64,000 bases of DNA from Candidatus Paraprevotella stercoravium (GTDB lineage: Bacteria; Bacteroidota; Bacteroidia; Bacteroidales; Bacteroidaceae): positions 124,001 through 188,000 of the forward strand of contig CALUIU010000001.1 of NCBI GenBank assembly GCA_944320795.1. The letters run 5' to 3'. Under the pieces are notes generated by a model. It was not told where the DNA came from and ran no database searches. It worked only from the letters and a program-made list of their open reading frames with translations. Made by a program: the position numbers and the translations under genes. Below are positions 55,965 to 64,000 of this stretch, piece after piece; within the stretch, counting starts at the first letter, position 1; each line of letters opens with the position of its first letter.

Positions 55965-57317
55965 ATGATGCGTAGCTATAGCTTTCTAAAAATGTTCCGA
56001 AAGTATGTCACTTCCAGTGTGATGCTTATTCTGGCCACAATTCTGGCATTGATTATTGCGAACTCCAAAATGAGCCACGCATATACCGGTTTCTGGAATC
56101 TGCCGATGAGCCTGTCTATCGGAAACTTCAATCTGTTCAGTCATGGAGGCAGCACTCTGACGGTCATGGAATTTATCAACGATTTTTTAATGGTGATTTT
56201 TTTCTTTTCTGTCGGATTGGAGATCAAACGGGAGATTTTGGTTGGAGAATTGTCTTCGGTTAAAAAGGCTTTGTTGCCGGTAATCGGAGCGTTGGGGGGA
56301 ATGTTGGTACCGGTGCTGGTGTTTTGGTTAGTCAGCCCGGACGACCCCACCGTTTTGCGGGGAGCTGCTATTCCGATGGCTACAGATATCGCCTTTTCTC
56401 TAGGTGTGCTGTCTACTTTCGGGCATCGGGTGCCCTTATCCCTGAAAGTCTTTCTGGCAGCTTTGGCCGTGGCCGATGATTTGGGAGGAATCCTTATTAT
56501 TGCCCTGTTTTATTCTACGGAAATTCATCTTGATTTCTTGCTTTATGCCTTGGGGTTGATCATTATTCTGGTTTTGGGTAATATCCGTGCCATACGCTCT
56601 AAATTCTTTTATATTTTTGTAGGAATCTTTGTGTGGTATTGTATTCTGAACTCAGGTATTCATGCCACAATAGCCGGCGTAATCGTGGCCTTCTGTATTC
56701 CGGCGACTTTAAAACGTACGCCGACCTTCTTTATAGAACGCATCCGTAGAAGAATCAATCAATTTCCCGTAAGCAATATAGAGAAAGGGTGCAAGGCACC
56801 TATACTGACCGATAATCAGATCGGTATTCTGAAGAGTATAGAAAATGCCTCCGATCATATCATCAGTCCCTTACAGGATATGGAAGATTCGCTGCATACT
56901 CCGATCAACTACATTGTAATACCGATCTTTGCTTTTGCCAATGCGGGAATAGTGCTCGAAGGCTTGTCCTTTTCCAATCTGTTTTCCGGAGTTGGGCTTG
57001 CGGTCTTTCTGGGATTGGTTATAGGTAAATTTATCGGAGTCTTTACATTTTCCTGGATAGCGATGAAGTTTCGGTGGGTTAAAATGCCTTCCGGTTCCGA
57101 TTTCAAGTCTTTTGCCAGTGTCTGCGCCTTGAGTGGCATTGGTTTTACGGTGGCTATGTTTATAGCCGATTTGTCTTACGATAATACCATACCGCAGACA
57201 GCGGCCCTGTTGAACGATGCCAAGATCGGCATTCTCTGTGGTTCGCTGTGTTCCGGAATCATCAGCTGGTTCCTGCTGAACCGGAACTTGCCCCGCCATA
57301 TTGCGGACAAACAATAA
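55965..57317 (+). CDS. nhaA: Na+/H+ antiporter NhaA
   Basis: 450 residues from the ATG at 55965; a TTG at 55920 is in frame and an ATG at 55968 is also possible. About 11-12 TM helices. The ion-binding aspartates are in LAVADDLGGILIIALFY, and the early segment FFFSVGLEIKREILVGEL is diagnostic. A cytosolic loop of about 100 residues (PTFFIERIRRRINQ onward) sits mid-protein, as in Bacteroidetes NhaA. It expels Na+ and helps pH balance; sodium may follow glycan uptake. Confidence 0.94.
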   Translation: MMRSYSFLKMFRKYVTSSVMLILATILALIIANSKMSHAYTGFWNLPMSLSIGNFNLFSHGGSTLTVMEFINDFLMVIFFFSVGLEIKREILVGELSSVKKALLPVIGALGGMLVPVLVFWLVSPDDPTVLRGAAIPMATDIAFSLGVLSTFGHRVPLSLKVFLAALAVADDLGGILIIALFYSTEIHLDFLLYALGLIIILVLGNIRAIRSKFFYIFVGIFVWYCILNSGIHATIAGVIVAFCIPATLKRTPTFFIERIRRRINQFPVSNIEKGCKAPILTDNQIGILKSIENASDHIISPLQDMEDSLHTPINYIVIPIFAFANAGIVLEGLSFSNLFSGVGLAVFLGLVIGKFIGVFTFSWIAMKFRWVKMPSGSDFKSFASVCALSGIGFTVAMFIADLSYDNTIPQTAALLNDAKIGILCGSLCSGIISWFLLNRNLPRHIADKQ

Positions 57318-57338
57318 TATGACATTATTATAATTTAA

Positions 57339-60300
57339 ATGAACATGAAAAACGTTACCCTTTTTGCTCTGGTGCTGGCAGCCATGCCGACCGGAGGTGT
57401 GTGGGCGCAGGAAACGGTCAATCTGACTCCGGTCCCCAAAGAAATTCAGGTAGGAAAAGGTGCACTGACCTTACCTCAGAAGTTTACCGTTAATCTGAAC
57501 GGTCTGGCTGACTCTGTACGGACAGAGGCCGAGAAATTTATCGAAGTATATACTAAGGTTTCTGGTGCCGATGTCAGCATTGTCAATCAGGCAGATGCCT
57601 CTTCAAAGATCCACTTGAAGATGAATACAGGAGCCAATAATCTGGGTCCTGAGGCTTATAAGTTGAAGATTACCGAGCAGGATATTACGATCGAGGCGGA
57701 AACGACAAGAGGTTTCTATTATGCTTTCCAAAGTTTGAAAAAGCTGATGCCTCCTTGTGTGATGGCCGAAGTGAAGGATCCGAATGTGACCACTTTCATT
57801 CTGCCGGTCGTTGACATCAACGACGCGCCGAAATTCCAGTATCGAGGCTATATGCTTGATGTGTGCCGCCATTTCTTTACGGTAGATGAGATCAAGCGTA
57901 TTCTGGATGTGATGGCTTATTATAAGATGAACAAGTTCCACTGGCATCTGACCGAGGATCAGGGCTGGCGTGTGGAGATCAAGAAGTATCCGAAACTGAC
58001 AACCATAGCCAGTGTGCGTGAGTTTTCCTGGAATACGGAATATATACCGGGAGGCCAGCGCTACCGCACCTATGAGCCCTACGGTCCTTACTTCTATACT
58101 CAGGAAGAGATCAAGGATGTGGTGAAATATGCGCAGGAGCGTCATATCGACATCATTCCGGAAGTAGACATGCCGGGACACTTTGCCGCGGCGATGACTG
58201 CCTATCCGGAATACAGCTGTAACCCTCAGGGAGCGCATAATGTGTGGACTGATGGCGGTGTTTCTTCGGATGTGCTGAATGTGGCCAATCCCGAAGCGGT
58301 CCAGTTTGCCAAGGATATCATGACCGAGCTGATGGCTCTGTTCCCCTATCCTTATTTCCATATCGGAGGTGATGAATGTCCTACTACAGCCTGGCAGAAC
58401 AACAAGCAGTGTCAGGATATGATGAAGGAGTACGGTTATACGAACTACCGTCAGCTGCAGAGCCATTTCATCCATGAACTGGCCGATCATGCCGCCGCGC
58501 ATGGCAAGAAACTGTTTGTATGGAATGAGGCTATTTCGGCTTCCGGTGCCGATGTGGAGATGATCCAGAAAGCCGGTGCCACCGTGATGTGCTGGACCGG
58601 TGCCGATGCCGCTGCCAAGAAAGCTGCCGAACTAGGCCTGAACAATGTGTTGACTCCTCAGCCCACTTTGTATATCAACCGTAAGGCGGGAACCGATCCG
58701 AGTGAGCCGCATGCGGTGGGTAGCGGTAATGACGCCACCCTGCAGCAGGTTTATGGTTACAATCCTGGATATGGAGTGGCCGCCAATCTGCAGAAATATT
58801 ACACCGGTGTGCAGGGTACATTCTGGACAGAGCATGTTTCTGAGGCCGGTCATGTGGAATACCTCACCTTCCCGCGTCTGATCGCAATTGCAGAGACAGG
58901 CTGGTCACCAACCGAAAAAAAGAATTTCAATGACTTCTGTAACCGTATGAAGCAGGATACGGTGCTGTTGAACTACAACAACTATCAGTATGCTCCTTAT
59001 TATATCAAGGATCTGAGCAGTAGCAATGTGGTTCTTCCGACACCATCAACCTTGGAGAAAAAAGTGTGGTACCGTTTGGTGACCATGGCCAGCGACCAGC
59101 GTGACAACATGTGTCTGGAACTGTTGCGTGAAGGATCTTCACAGATTGCTCAGTATGGCGATAAGGGAGCTCAGGCCGGACGTCTTTGGAGCGGTGCCAT
59201 GGTGGCAGAAGGAACTGAAGGCTATGATTATCAGTGGTGGGCACTGGTGGAAGATCCTCAGAATAAAGGCAAGTACGCTTTGACCTGTAAGGCGTTTCCG
59301 AACGGTTCTGTGAATCCGACGGCTACTGCCGATAATAATACCGGCCGCTGGAGTTACGATGAAGAAGGCATGCATTATAACTTTACTATTGTAACCGGCT
59401 CATATTACGGACAGAATGGTGATAACTACTATTATGCTATCAAGAGTGACAAGCATGCAAGCAATTACTTTAATATGGGTGCCGGCGGTCAGGGGTATGC
59501 CGTGAATCTTTATAATGATCCAGCGGATGGAAATGGTGGCCTTTGGGAGTTCCAGCCTCTGGACCGTAGTCTGACCATTAGTCCGGACGGATTGATCAGC
59601 GAAGCCAAGACGCTTCTGGAACATGCCGCCTATTATGAGGCCGGAAAACCGCAGATCGGAAAATATGATCAGGCCAAGGCAGATGCCTTGAAGGCCGTGA
59701 TCGAGAAGGAAGACGCAACAGCCGATGAAATCCAGACGGCCATAGAGGCTATGGAGGCCACTCTGGGTGTTCCGCAGGATGGTGATCAGATCCGTATCAC
59801 CAATGCAGTAGAAGGAAGTTATAAAGGTCTGTCTGTTTCCGATCAGGACGGTCTGCTTAAGACTTCCGATTCAAAATGGAGTTCAGATATTTGGGTGGTG
59901 GAGAGCAGTGCAGCGAACAGCTTCGCCCTGAAGAATCTGGTATCCGGCAAGTATATCAACGGCAACGCCAATCCGTTGACCTTGGGTACAGAACAGACGG
60001 CCTATAAGTACAGTTTCAACCCGTCTTATCAGGACTTTACTCTGGCTACAGCCGAGAATAAGGCTCTGTTCCCGGTATCTGTAAATTATTCAACCAATCC
60101 GGGGTGTATTTATGTAGACGGAGTACGTCCGCAGGGAGCAGCCTGGAAGTTGGATAAGGTATGGCAGGTAAAATATGAATGTGTAGATACAGAAGGAAAT
60201 GATCTGGGCACCTATTATGAAGCTGTAGCCGACGGTGCAAATGTAATCTGCAAGGCACCGGAGATCCCGAATTTTGAGGTTCTGAATTATGCCGAGTCCC

Positions 60301-61340
60301 AAGCAGAAGCCCCGGTGGTCGAAAATATTGCCCAGAACCAGACTGTGAAGGTCGTTTACCAAAGAACGGCTTATACCTTGTCTTATGATTATCGCGACGA
60401 GATGGGCAATTTGCTGGAAACCGGAACAGATACCGTTAAGGTGGGAGAGAGCACAGAGATTGCCTATCCCGAGATACCTTACTACACCTTCAAGGAAGCT
60501 ACTGTGGCAACAGGTACCTATACACCAGTTCAAGATGAAGTGATTACAGCTGTTTATACTACAGAGGCTTTGTATACCGGTTTCAAGGCGGTGGGCGATT
60601 ATGTTACCGAGCTGGAGGCTGGTAAACAGTATCTGTTCTTCAACGCCACTTCTGCCGATGAGCGCAAGGGTTACCTTAATGTTGCCGCCAACGGTCAGAT
60701 TCTGACTACTAAGGTTACAGAAGGTGCTCCAGCCTTTGTATGGACTCTGCTTGGTGGCACATCCGAGAATAAGTTTAAGGTGATGAGCTATAACAACAAG
60801 TATATTCCTACTTTGCCAAACGGTCAAGCTGTAACTGTGAACAATGCCGGCGATACCTTTACCTTTACCTTGAATTCAGACAATGAAACCTGGACGATTA
60901 AAGGCTCTAACGGTTCATATTGGAATGGTAATGCCGGAAGCATGACCGGTTGGTCAGGTGCTCACCCATATAAGGTATATACTTTTGTAGCCGTTCCTTA
61001 TTTTGAAGTGAAGTGCAGCTATGTGGATGATCAGGGTAATGCCATAACAGGTCTTTCTGCCGCTACAGCTCTTGTTAAGGGAGGTGATTCTTATGTTATC
61101 AACGCTCCGGAACTGGACGGCTATGAAAAGCCGGTTGTCAATGTATCCGAGGATCAGTTAGCTTCTGTCAGTGCCAATCTGAACATTGAGGTGGTTTATA
61201 AGAAGATGTCAACTGGTATTGAGAATGTGGAAGCGGCTCAGAAAGCCGATGGGGAACTTTACGATTTGAGCGGACGCAAACTGGATAAGGCAACTCAGAA
61301 AGGTGTTTACATTGAAAACGGTCAGAAGGTTTTCAAATAA
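57339..61340 (+). CDS. multidomain GH20 beta-hexosaminidase
   Basis: 1333 residues, signal peptide to about VWAQE. GH20b-type N-terminal domain at 25-160. Catalytic barrel at about 165-510, with the Asp345-Glu346 pair in FHIGGDECPTTAW. Downstream (about 560-1240) lie a possible helical FIVAR-like segment (AKADALKAVIEKEDATADE), ricin/trefoil-like repeats, and beta domains like MucBP (YTLSYDYRDEMGNLLETG). The tail (ELYDLSGRKLDKATQKGVY) resembles a T9SS-type sorting signal. It would remove terminal GlcNAc/GalNAc from mucin glycans at the cell surface. Most GH20 enzymes are near 550-800 residues, so this one is unusually long. Confidence 0.93.
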   Translation: MNMKNVTLFALVLAAMPTGGVWAQETVNLTPVPKEIQVGKGALTLPQKFTVNLNGLADSVRTEAEKFIEVYTKVSGADVSIVNQADASSKIHLKMNTGANNLGPEAYKLKITEQDITIEAETTRGFYYAFQSLKKLMPPCVMAEVKDPNVTTFILPVVDINDAPKFQYRGYMLDVCRHFFTVDEIKRILDVMAYYKMNKFHWHLTEDQGWRVEIKKYPKLTTIASVREFSWNTEYIPGGQRYRTYEPYGPYFYTQEEIKDVVKYAQERHIDIIPEVDMPGHFAAAMTAYPEYSCNPQGAHNVWTDGGVSSDVLNVANPEAVQFAKDIMTELMALFPYPYFHIGGDECPTTAWQNNKQCQDMMKEYGYTNYRQLQSHFIHELADHAAAHGKKLFVWNEAISASGADVEMIQKAGATVMCWTGADAAAKKAAELGLNNVLTPQPTLYINRKAGTDPSEPHAVGSGNDATLQQVYGYNPGYGVAANLQKYYTGVQGTFWTEHVSEAGHVEYLTFPRLIAIAETGWSPTEKKNFNDFCNRMKQDTVLLNYNNYQYAPYYIKDLSSSNVVLPTPSTLEKKVWYRLVTMASDQRDNMCLELLREGSSQIAQYGDKGAQAGRLWSGAMVAEGTEGYDYQWWALVEDPQNKGKYALTCKAFPNGSVNPTATADNNTGRWSYDEEGMHYNFTIVTGSYYGQNGDNYYYAIKSDKHASNYFNMGAGGQGYAVNLYNDPADGNGGLWEFQPLDRSLTISPDGLISEAKTLLEHAAYYEAGKPQIGKYDQAKADALKAVIEKEDATADEIQTAIEAMEATLGVPQDGDQIRITNAVEGSYKGLSVSDQDGLLKTSDSKWSSDIWVVESSAANSFALKNLVSGKYINGNANPLTLGTEQTAYKYSFNPSYQDFTLATAENKALFPVSVNYSTNPGCIYVDGVRPQGAAWKLDKVWQVKYECVDTEGNDLGTYYEAVADGANVICKAPEIPNFEVLNYAESQAEAPVVENIAQNQTVKVVYQRTAYTLSYDYRDEMGNLLETGTDTVKVGESTEIAYPEIPYYTFKEATVATGTYTPVQDEVITAVYTTEALYTGFKAVGDYVTELEAGKQYLFFNATSADERKGYLNVAANGQILTTKVTEGAPAFVWTLLGGTSENKFKVMSYNNKYIPTLPNGQAVTVNNAGDTFTFTLNSDNETWTIKGSNGSYWNGNAGSMTGWSGAHPYKVYTFVAVPYFEVKCSYVDDQGNAITGLSAATALVKGGDSYVINAPELDGYEKPVVNVSEDQLASVSANLNIEVVYKKMSTGIENVEAAQKADGELYDLSGRKLDKATQKGVYIENGQKVFK

Positions 61341-61349
61341 ACCGCAATA

Positions 61350-61382
61350 AAAAAGCGCCGCAGAATTTCTGCGGCGCTTTTT
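61350..61382. terminator. bidirectional terminator between GH20 and the sulfatase maturase
   Basis: A 16-bp perfect stem (61350-61365 with 61367-61382), GC-rich core and A/T ends, between convergent genes. Confidence 0.9.
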
Positions 61383-61413
61383 GTTGCCTGAAGTCCATGC
61401 CATGCGGCTGTTT

Positions 61414-62655
61414 TTACAGTTCCTTTTCCAGTCCGCCGTCTTTGATCCACTGCATCACATTGGCCGGTGGTCTTTGGTTTTTGAGTTCTTCTTTCATAAA
61501 ATCCATGTAAGGAGCCACATGTCTGAAAAACCGGTGGTATCCGGCGCACAGATAATTTTGTCCGTTTTCTCCGTCTTTGGACTGTGCGAATCTGTTTTTC
61601 GGGCATTCCCCGTGGCAGGCGAACAGAAACTCGCATTCACGACACTGTCGGGTCAGTGTTGATTTCTTGGCTTCTCCGAATTTAAGCTGCTTTTCGCAGA
61701 ACATCATCTCGATCAGGTTCTTCTGGTAAATATTGCCCAGTTTATATTCTGGGAATACGAAATGGTCGCAGCTGTATACATCCCCATTGAATTCCATGAT
61801 TCCGGCATGTCCGCAGGTTTCTGCCATACTGCATAATCCAGGAAGTACCCCCACCCAATTTGCCAGTGTGGCATCAAAAATCTGAATGTAGTAATCTCCG
61901 ACATCATTCCGGACCCATTCGTCGAAGATCGTACACAGGAAATTGCCCCACTGTTCGGGGGTGATGGAGAAATTCGCCAGTTTGGCCTCGGCTCCTTCGG
62001 TCGGAGTGGCCAGAATACGTCCGTCGGGATGTTTGAAGATACGTTCGACAACCGGGGTAAACTGGATGTAATGGCATCCGATCTCTTTAAAGAAGTGATA
62101 GAATTCCAAGGGGTAGTCGGCATTATAATCATTGACTACGGCCATGGCATTCCATTCTACCTGATGTTTGTTCAGGAGTTTGATGCCGTTCATGACTTGT
62201 ACGAAAGACGGTTTGCCTCTTTTGGATTTCCGGTATTCATCGTGAAATTCCTGTGGCCCGTCAATAGAGACTCCTACCAGCCAGTTTTCGTCATGAAAGA
62301 AGCGGCACCACTCTTCTGTGATCAGTGTTCCGTTGGTCTGGATGGAGTTGGCGATTTTCCGTCCTTGACCATATATTTTCTGAAACTTTACTGCCTTCTT
62401 GTAGAACTCAAGAGGGCGCATCATGGTTTCTCCACCATGCCAGGTAAAGTAAATCTCCGGAGTTGTCTGACTGTTGATATACTCTTTGATAAACTTTTCC
62501 AGTAATTCATCGCTCATAATCTGTTTTGGGCTGTGCCGGTAAAGTTTAGATTTTTCTGTATAATAACAATAGTCGCAAGCCAGATTACACAAAGAACCGG
62601 CCGGTTTTGTCATGATGTAGAGCGGTTTGCTAAGGGTGTACGTAGCTTTTTCCAT
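61414..62655 (-). CDS. chuR: anaerobic sulfatase-maturating radical SAM enzyme
   Basis: 413 residues, matching the approximately 414-residue B. thetaiotaomicron enzyme. Radical SAM cluster Cys23, Cys27, Cys30 in SLCNLACDYCYY. The SPASM domain holds auxiliary cluster cysteines (CSMAETCGHAG, YSCDHFVFPEYKLGN, QCRECEFLFACHGECPKN). It turns the active-site Ser or Cys of sulfatases into formylglycine without oxygen. It lies between the sulfatases and nagB and can activate the three sulfatases here. Confidence 0.94.
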   Translation of the reverse strand: MEKATYTLSKPLYIMTKPAGSLCNLACDYCYYTEKSKLYRHSPKQIMSDELLEKFIKEYINSQTTPEIYFTWHGGETMMRPLEFYKKAVKFQKIYGQGRKIANSIQTNGTLITEEWCRFFHDENWLVGVSIDGPQEFHDEYRKSKRGKPSFVQVMNGIKLLNKHQVEWNAMAVVNDYNADYPLEFYHFFKEIGCHYIQFTPVVERIFKHPDGRILATPTEGAEAKLANFSITPEQWGNFLCTIFDEWVRNDVGDYYIQIFDATLANWVGVLPGLCSMAETCGHAGIMEFNGDVYSCDHFVFPEYKLGNIYQKNLIEMMFCEKQLKFGEAKKSTLTRQCRECEFLFACHGECPKNRFAQSKDGENGQNYLCAGYHRFFRHVAPYMDFMKEELKNQRPPANVMQWIKDGGLEKEL

Positions 62656-62673
62656 AAATGGCGTTTAAAATAG

Positions 62674-62728
62674 ACATCCTGAATACAAGAGTTGGTTTTT
62701 TAAGGCCGTGAACTTGTATTCAGGATGT
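62674..62728 (-). terminator. long perfect hairpin between the maturase and nagB
   Basis: A 16-bp perfect stem (62674-62689 with 62713-62728) with a 23-base loop, 34 bases after the nagB stop on the minus strand. It probably terminates nagB, just before the maturase start. An operator for the maturase is an alternative. Confidence 0.6.
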
Positions 62729-62762
62729 TTGTTATTATAATTGGATAGAATCCGTGTTCCAA

Positions 62763-63554
62763 TTAAAGAGCATCTTTTTCAATGTCTTTGAAGTATTTGT
62801 AGGTGCCTACTTTCAATTCATCGGTTGCGGCCTCATCGCAAACGATAATTCCGTGCTGGTGCAACTGCAGGGCGCTGATGGTCCACATCTGAGTAATACC
62901 GCCTTCAACTGCATGATACAGAGCTTTTGCCTTGTTGTGTCCGTTGCACAGGATCAGTACCTCCTTGGCAGACATTACGGTTCCGACTCCAACTGTCAGA
63001 GCATGCAAAGGTACATTGTTCGGATCACCGCCGAAGAAACGTGAGTTGGCAATGCGAGTGTCTGTAGTCAGGGTCTTTACTCGGGTGCGTGAAGACAAGG
63101 AAGATCCCGGTTCATTGAAAGCGATGTGACCGTCAGGACCGATACCACCGATGAACAGGTCGATACCGCCGGCCTCTTCGATCATTTTCTCGTAGTTGGC
63201 GCACTCTGCTTCCAGATCCTCGGCGTTGCCGTTCAGAATGTGGATGTTCTCTTTCGGGCAGTCAATATGGTTGAACAAATTGTTTGCCATGAATGAGTGG
63301 TAGCTTTCCGGATGAGATTCCGGTAAACCTACATATTCGTCCATATTAAAAGTGACCACATTCTTGAAACTTACTTTTCCGGCCTTATAAGCTTCTACCA
63401 GTGCTTTGTACATACCGATTGGTGAAGATCCGGTAGGCAATCCCAAAACGAAAGGCTTTTCCGGAGTTGGGTTTGCAGCATTGATTTTATTGATGACATA
63501 ATTTGCAGCCCATTGTGATAGCTGTTCGTAATTCGGTTCAATAATAACTCTCAT
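62763..63554 (-). CDS. nagB: glucosamine-6-phosphate deaminase
   Basis: 263 residues. It turns GlcN-6-P into fructose 6-phosphate and ammonia. Conserved: [23 protein letters not shown] (catalytic Asp), [16 protein letters not shown] with the catalytic His, and SRTRVKTL. Length is typical of the single-domain enzyme. A minus-strand -7 box TACTTTTG (63597-63590) precedes it. It completes the GlcNAc catabolic path with nagA. Confidence 0.96.
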   Translation of the reverse strand: MRVIIEPNYEQLSQWAANYVINKINAANPTPEKPFVLGLPTGSSPIGMYKALVEAYKAGKVSFKNVVTFNMDEYVGLPESHPESYHSFMANNLFNHIDCPKENIHILNGNAEDLEAECANYEKMIEEAGGIDLFIGGIGPDGHIAFNEPGSSLSSRTRVKTLTTDTRIANSRFFGGDPNNVPLHALTVGVGTVMSAKEVLILCNGHNKAKALYHAVEGGITQMWTISALQLHQHGIIVCDEAATDELKVGTYKYFKDIEKDAL

Positions 63555-63589
63555 AACTTTATCTTTTTAAATAAATGTATATCTTGTTA

Positions 63590-63597
63590 CAAAAGTA
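63590..63597 (-). promoter_or_regulatory. -7 box of the nagB promoter
   Basis: The minus strand reads TACTTTTG, 35 bases upstream of the nagB ATG. The -33 position has no clear TTTG. Confidence 0.45.
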
Positions 63598-63736
63598 ATC
63601 AATGTAAAAGATATAATGAAATTTTTTGTTGTTTTTATTTTTTTCGTTCTATTTTTCTTTATGAGTATTCTCTTTAAAACTTTAACATAAGAAAATTGGA
63701 TTTTCTTGCCTTTTTCCTTTAATTTGCAGCATTATA

Positions 63737-64000
63737 ATGAATACAATAATGAAAGAAGTCATGTTGGTAGGAAAAAAGAACTGTGTGAGAAAAGTAGGTA
63801 TGTTGGGAGCCTTGCTTTTGTCGGCAGGTTTGCAGGCCCGAATATCGGAAAAGCCTAATATAATTTTTATTTTATGTGATGATATGGGGTATGGAGACTT
63901 GGCCTGTTACGGACAAAAATACATTAAGACTCCAAACCTTGACCGAATGGCTTCCGAAGGAATGTTGTTTACTCAAGCGTATGCCGGAAGTCCGGTCAGC
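63737..64000 (+). CDS. sulfatase, N-terminal part (cut by window edge)
   Basis: 88 codons are in view from the ATG at 63737; an ATG at 63749 is in frame. A signal-peptide-like start ([12 protein letters not shown]) is followed by the sulfatase metal motif [15 protein letters not shown]. The window ends at AGSPVS, which in the paralogue at 49887 is directly followed by APSR. The two are very alike over this part, suggesting duplication within the cluster. The final in-view Ser would be the formylglycine precursor. Confidence 0.85.
   Translation, partial: MNTIMKEVMLVGKKNCVRKVGMLGALLLSAGLQARISEKPNIIFILCDDMGYGDLACYGQKYIKTPNLDRMASEGMLFTQAYAGSPVS

Overview
The window reads as chromosomal DNA of a gut Bacteroidales bacterium, most likely Bacteroidaceae (Bacteroides or Phocaeicola). 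The grounds are promoters of the Bacteroidetes type (-33 TTTG, -7 TAnnTTTG), many lipoproteins with a short leader and SC lipobox, Bacteroides-type families (three tandem Skp/OmpH chaperones beside bamA, predicted DUF6089 and DUF6242 proteins), serine-type sulfatases with an anaerobic sulfatase maturase, and GH84/GH20 hexosaminidases. All assignments come from reading the sequence; no database search was run.

Layout. 1-5.7 kb: the end of a surface polysaccharide locus (bifunctional CDP-ribitol synthase, LicD-type phosphotransferase, three glycosyltransferases), closed by a terminator. 5.9-7.0 kb: an IS982-family insertion sequence beside an orphan C-terminal gene fragment. 7.2-14.7 kb (minus strand): metG, a ComM/YifB-like ATPase, a thioredoxin-fold lipoprotein without its redox cysteines, an OmpA/TPR lipoprotein and xerD. 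14.7-19.0 kb (plus): aroQ, pyk, an O-methyltransferase, rbfA and a LolC/E-like permease. 19.1-28.6 kb (minus): ribD, two envelope proteins, uppS, bamA, three Skp-like chaperones and murI. 28.6-33.9 kb (plus): prmC, recX, comF, pyrE, an SRPBCC protein, argH and a lipoprotein, then tRNA-Gly(GCC) and tRNA-Leu(UAA).

34.3-40.5 kb is the accessory region and the best candidate for an undescribed system. A WYL-domain regulator (plus strand) faces a three-gene membrane operon (minus strand): a TerB-like/glycine-zipper membrane protein, a large membrane-anchored protein that resembles DUF4230 at its N terminus, and a small two-TM protein. Just downstream is a second minus-strand operon, a three-TM protein plus a uracil-DNA-glycosylase-like protein. 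Both operons start from a near-symmetric 53-nt element of the same design: CAAAARTA-N5-AGCTTG-N15-CAAGCT-N5-TATTTTWG. The half-sites and the flanking -7 boxes keep identical spacing in both copies, which suggests one regulon, probably controlled by the WYL protein. The predicted leader of the three-gene operon also contains a 132-nt imperfect inverted repeat.

40.5-43.4 kb is an arsenic operon (ArsF-like protein, ArsG-like transporter, small thioredoxin, ArsP/YraQ-like permease, ArsC). The ArsG-like transporter is broken by an in-frame stop and a frameshift, and no arsR is present nearby.

43.7-64 kb is a host-glycan (mucin-type) cluster: GH84, an N-acetylhexosamine 1-kinase, a secreted multidomain protein, three sulfatases (the last cut by the window edge), a GlmM-family phosphohexomutase, nagA, nhaA, a 1333-residue multidomain GH20, the sulfatase maturase and nagB. 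Together these would desulfate and trim N-acetylhexosamine-containing glycans and convert the sugar to fructose 6-phosphate. A plausible order is GlcNAc to GlcNAc-1-P to GlcNAc-6-P to GlcN-6-P to Fru-6-P. No SusC/SusD pair is seen in this stretch.
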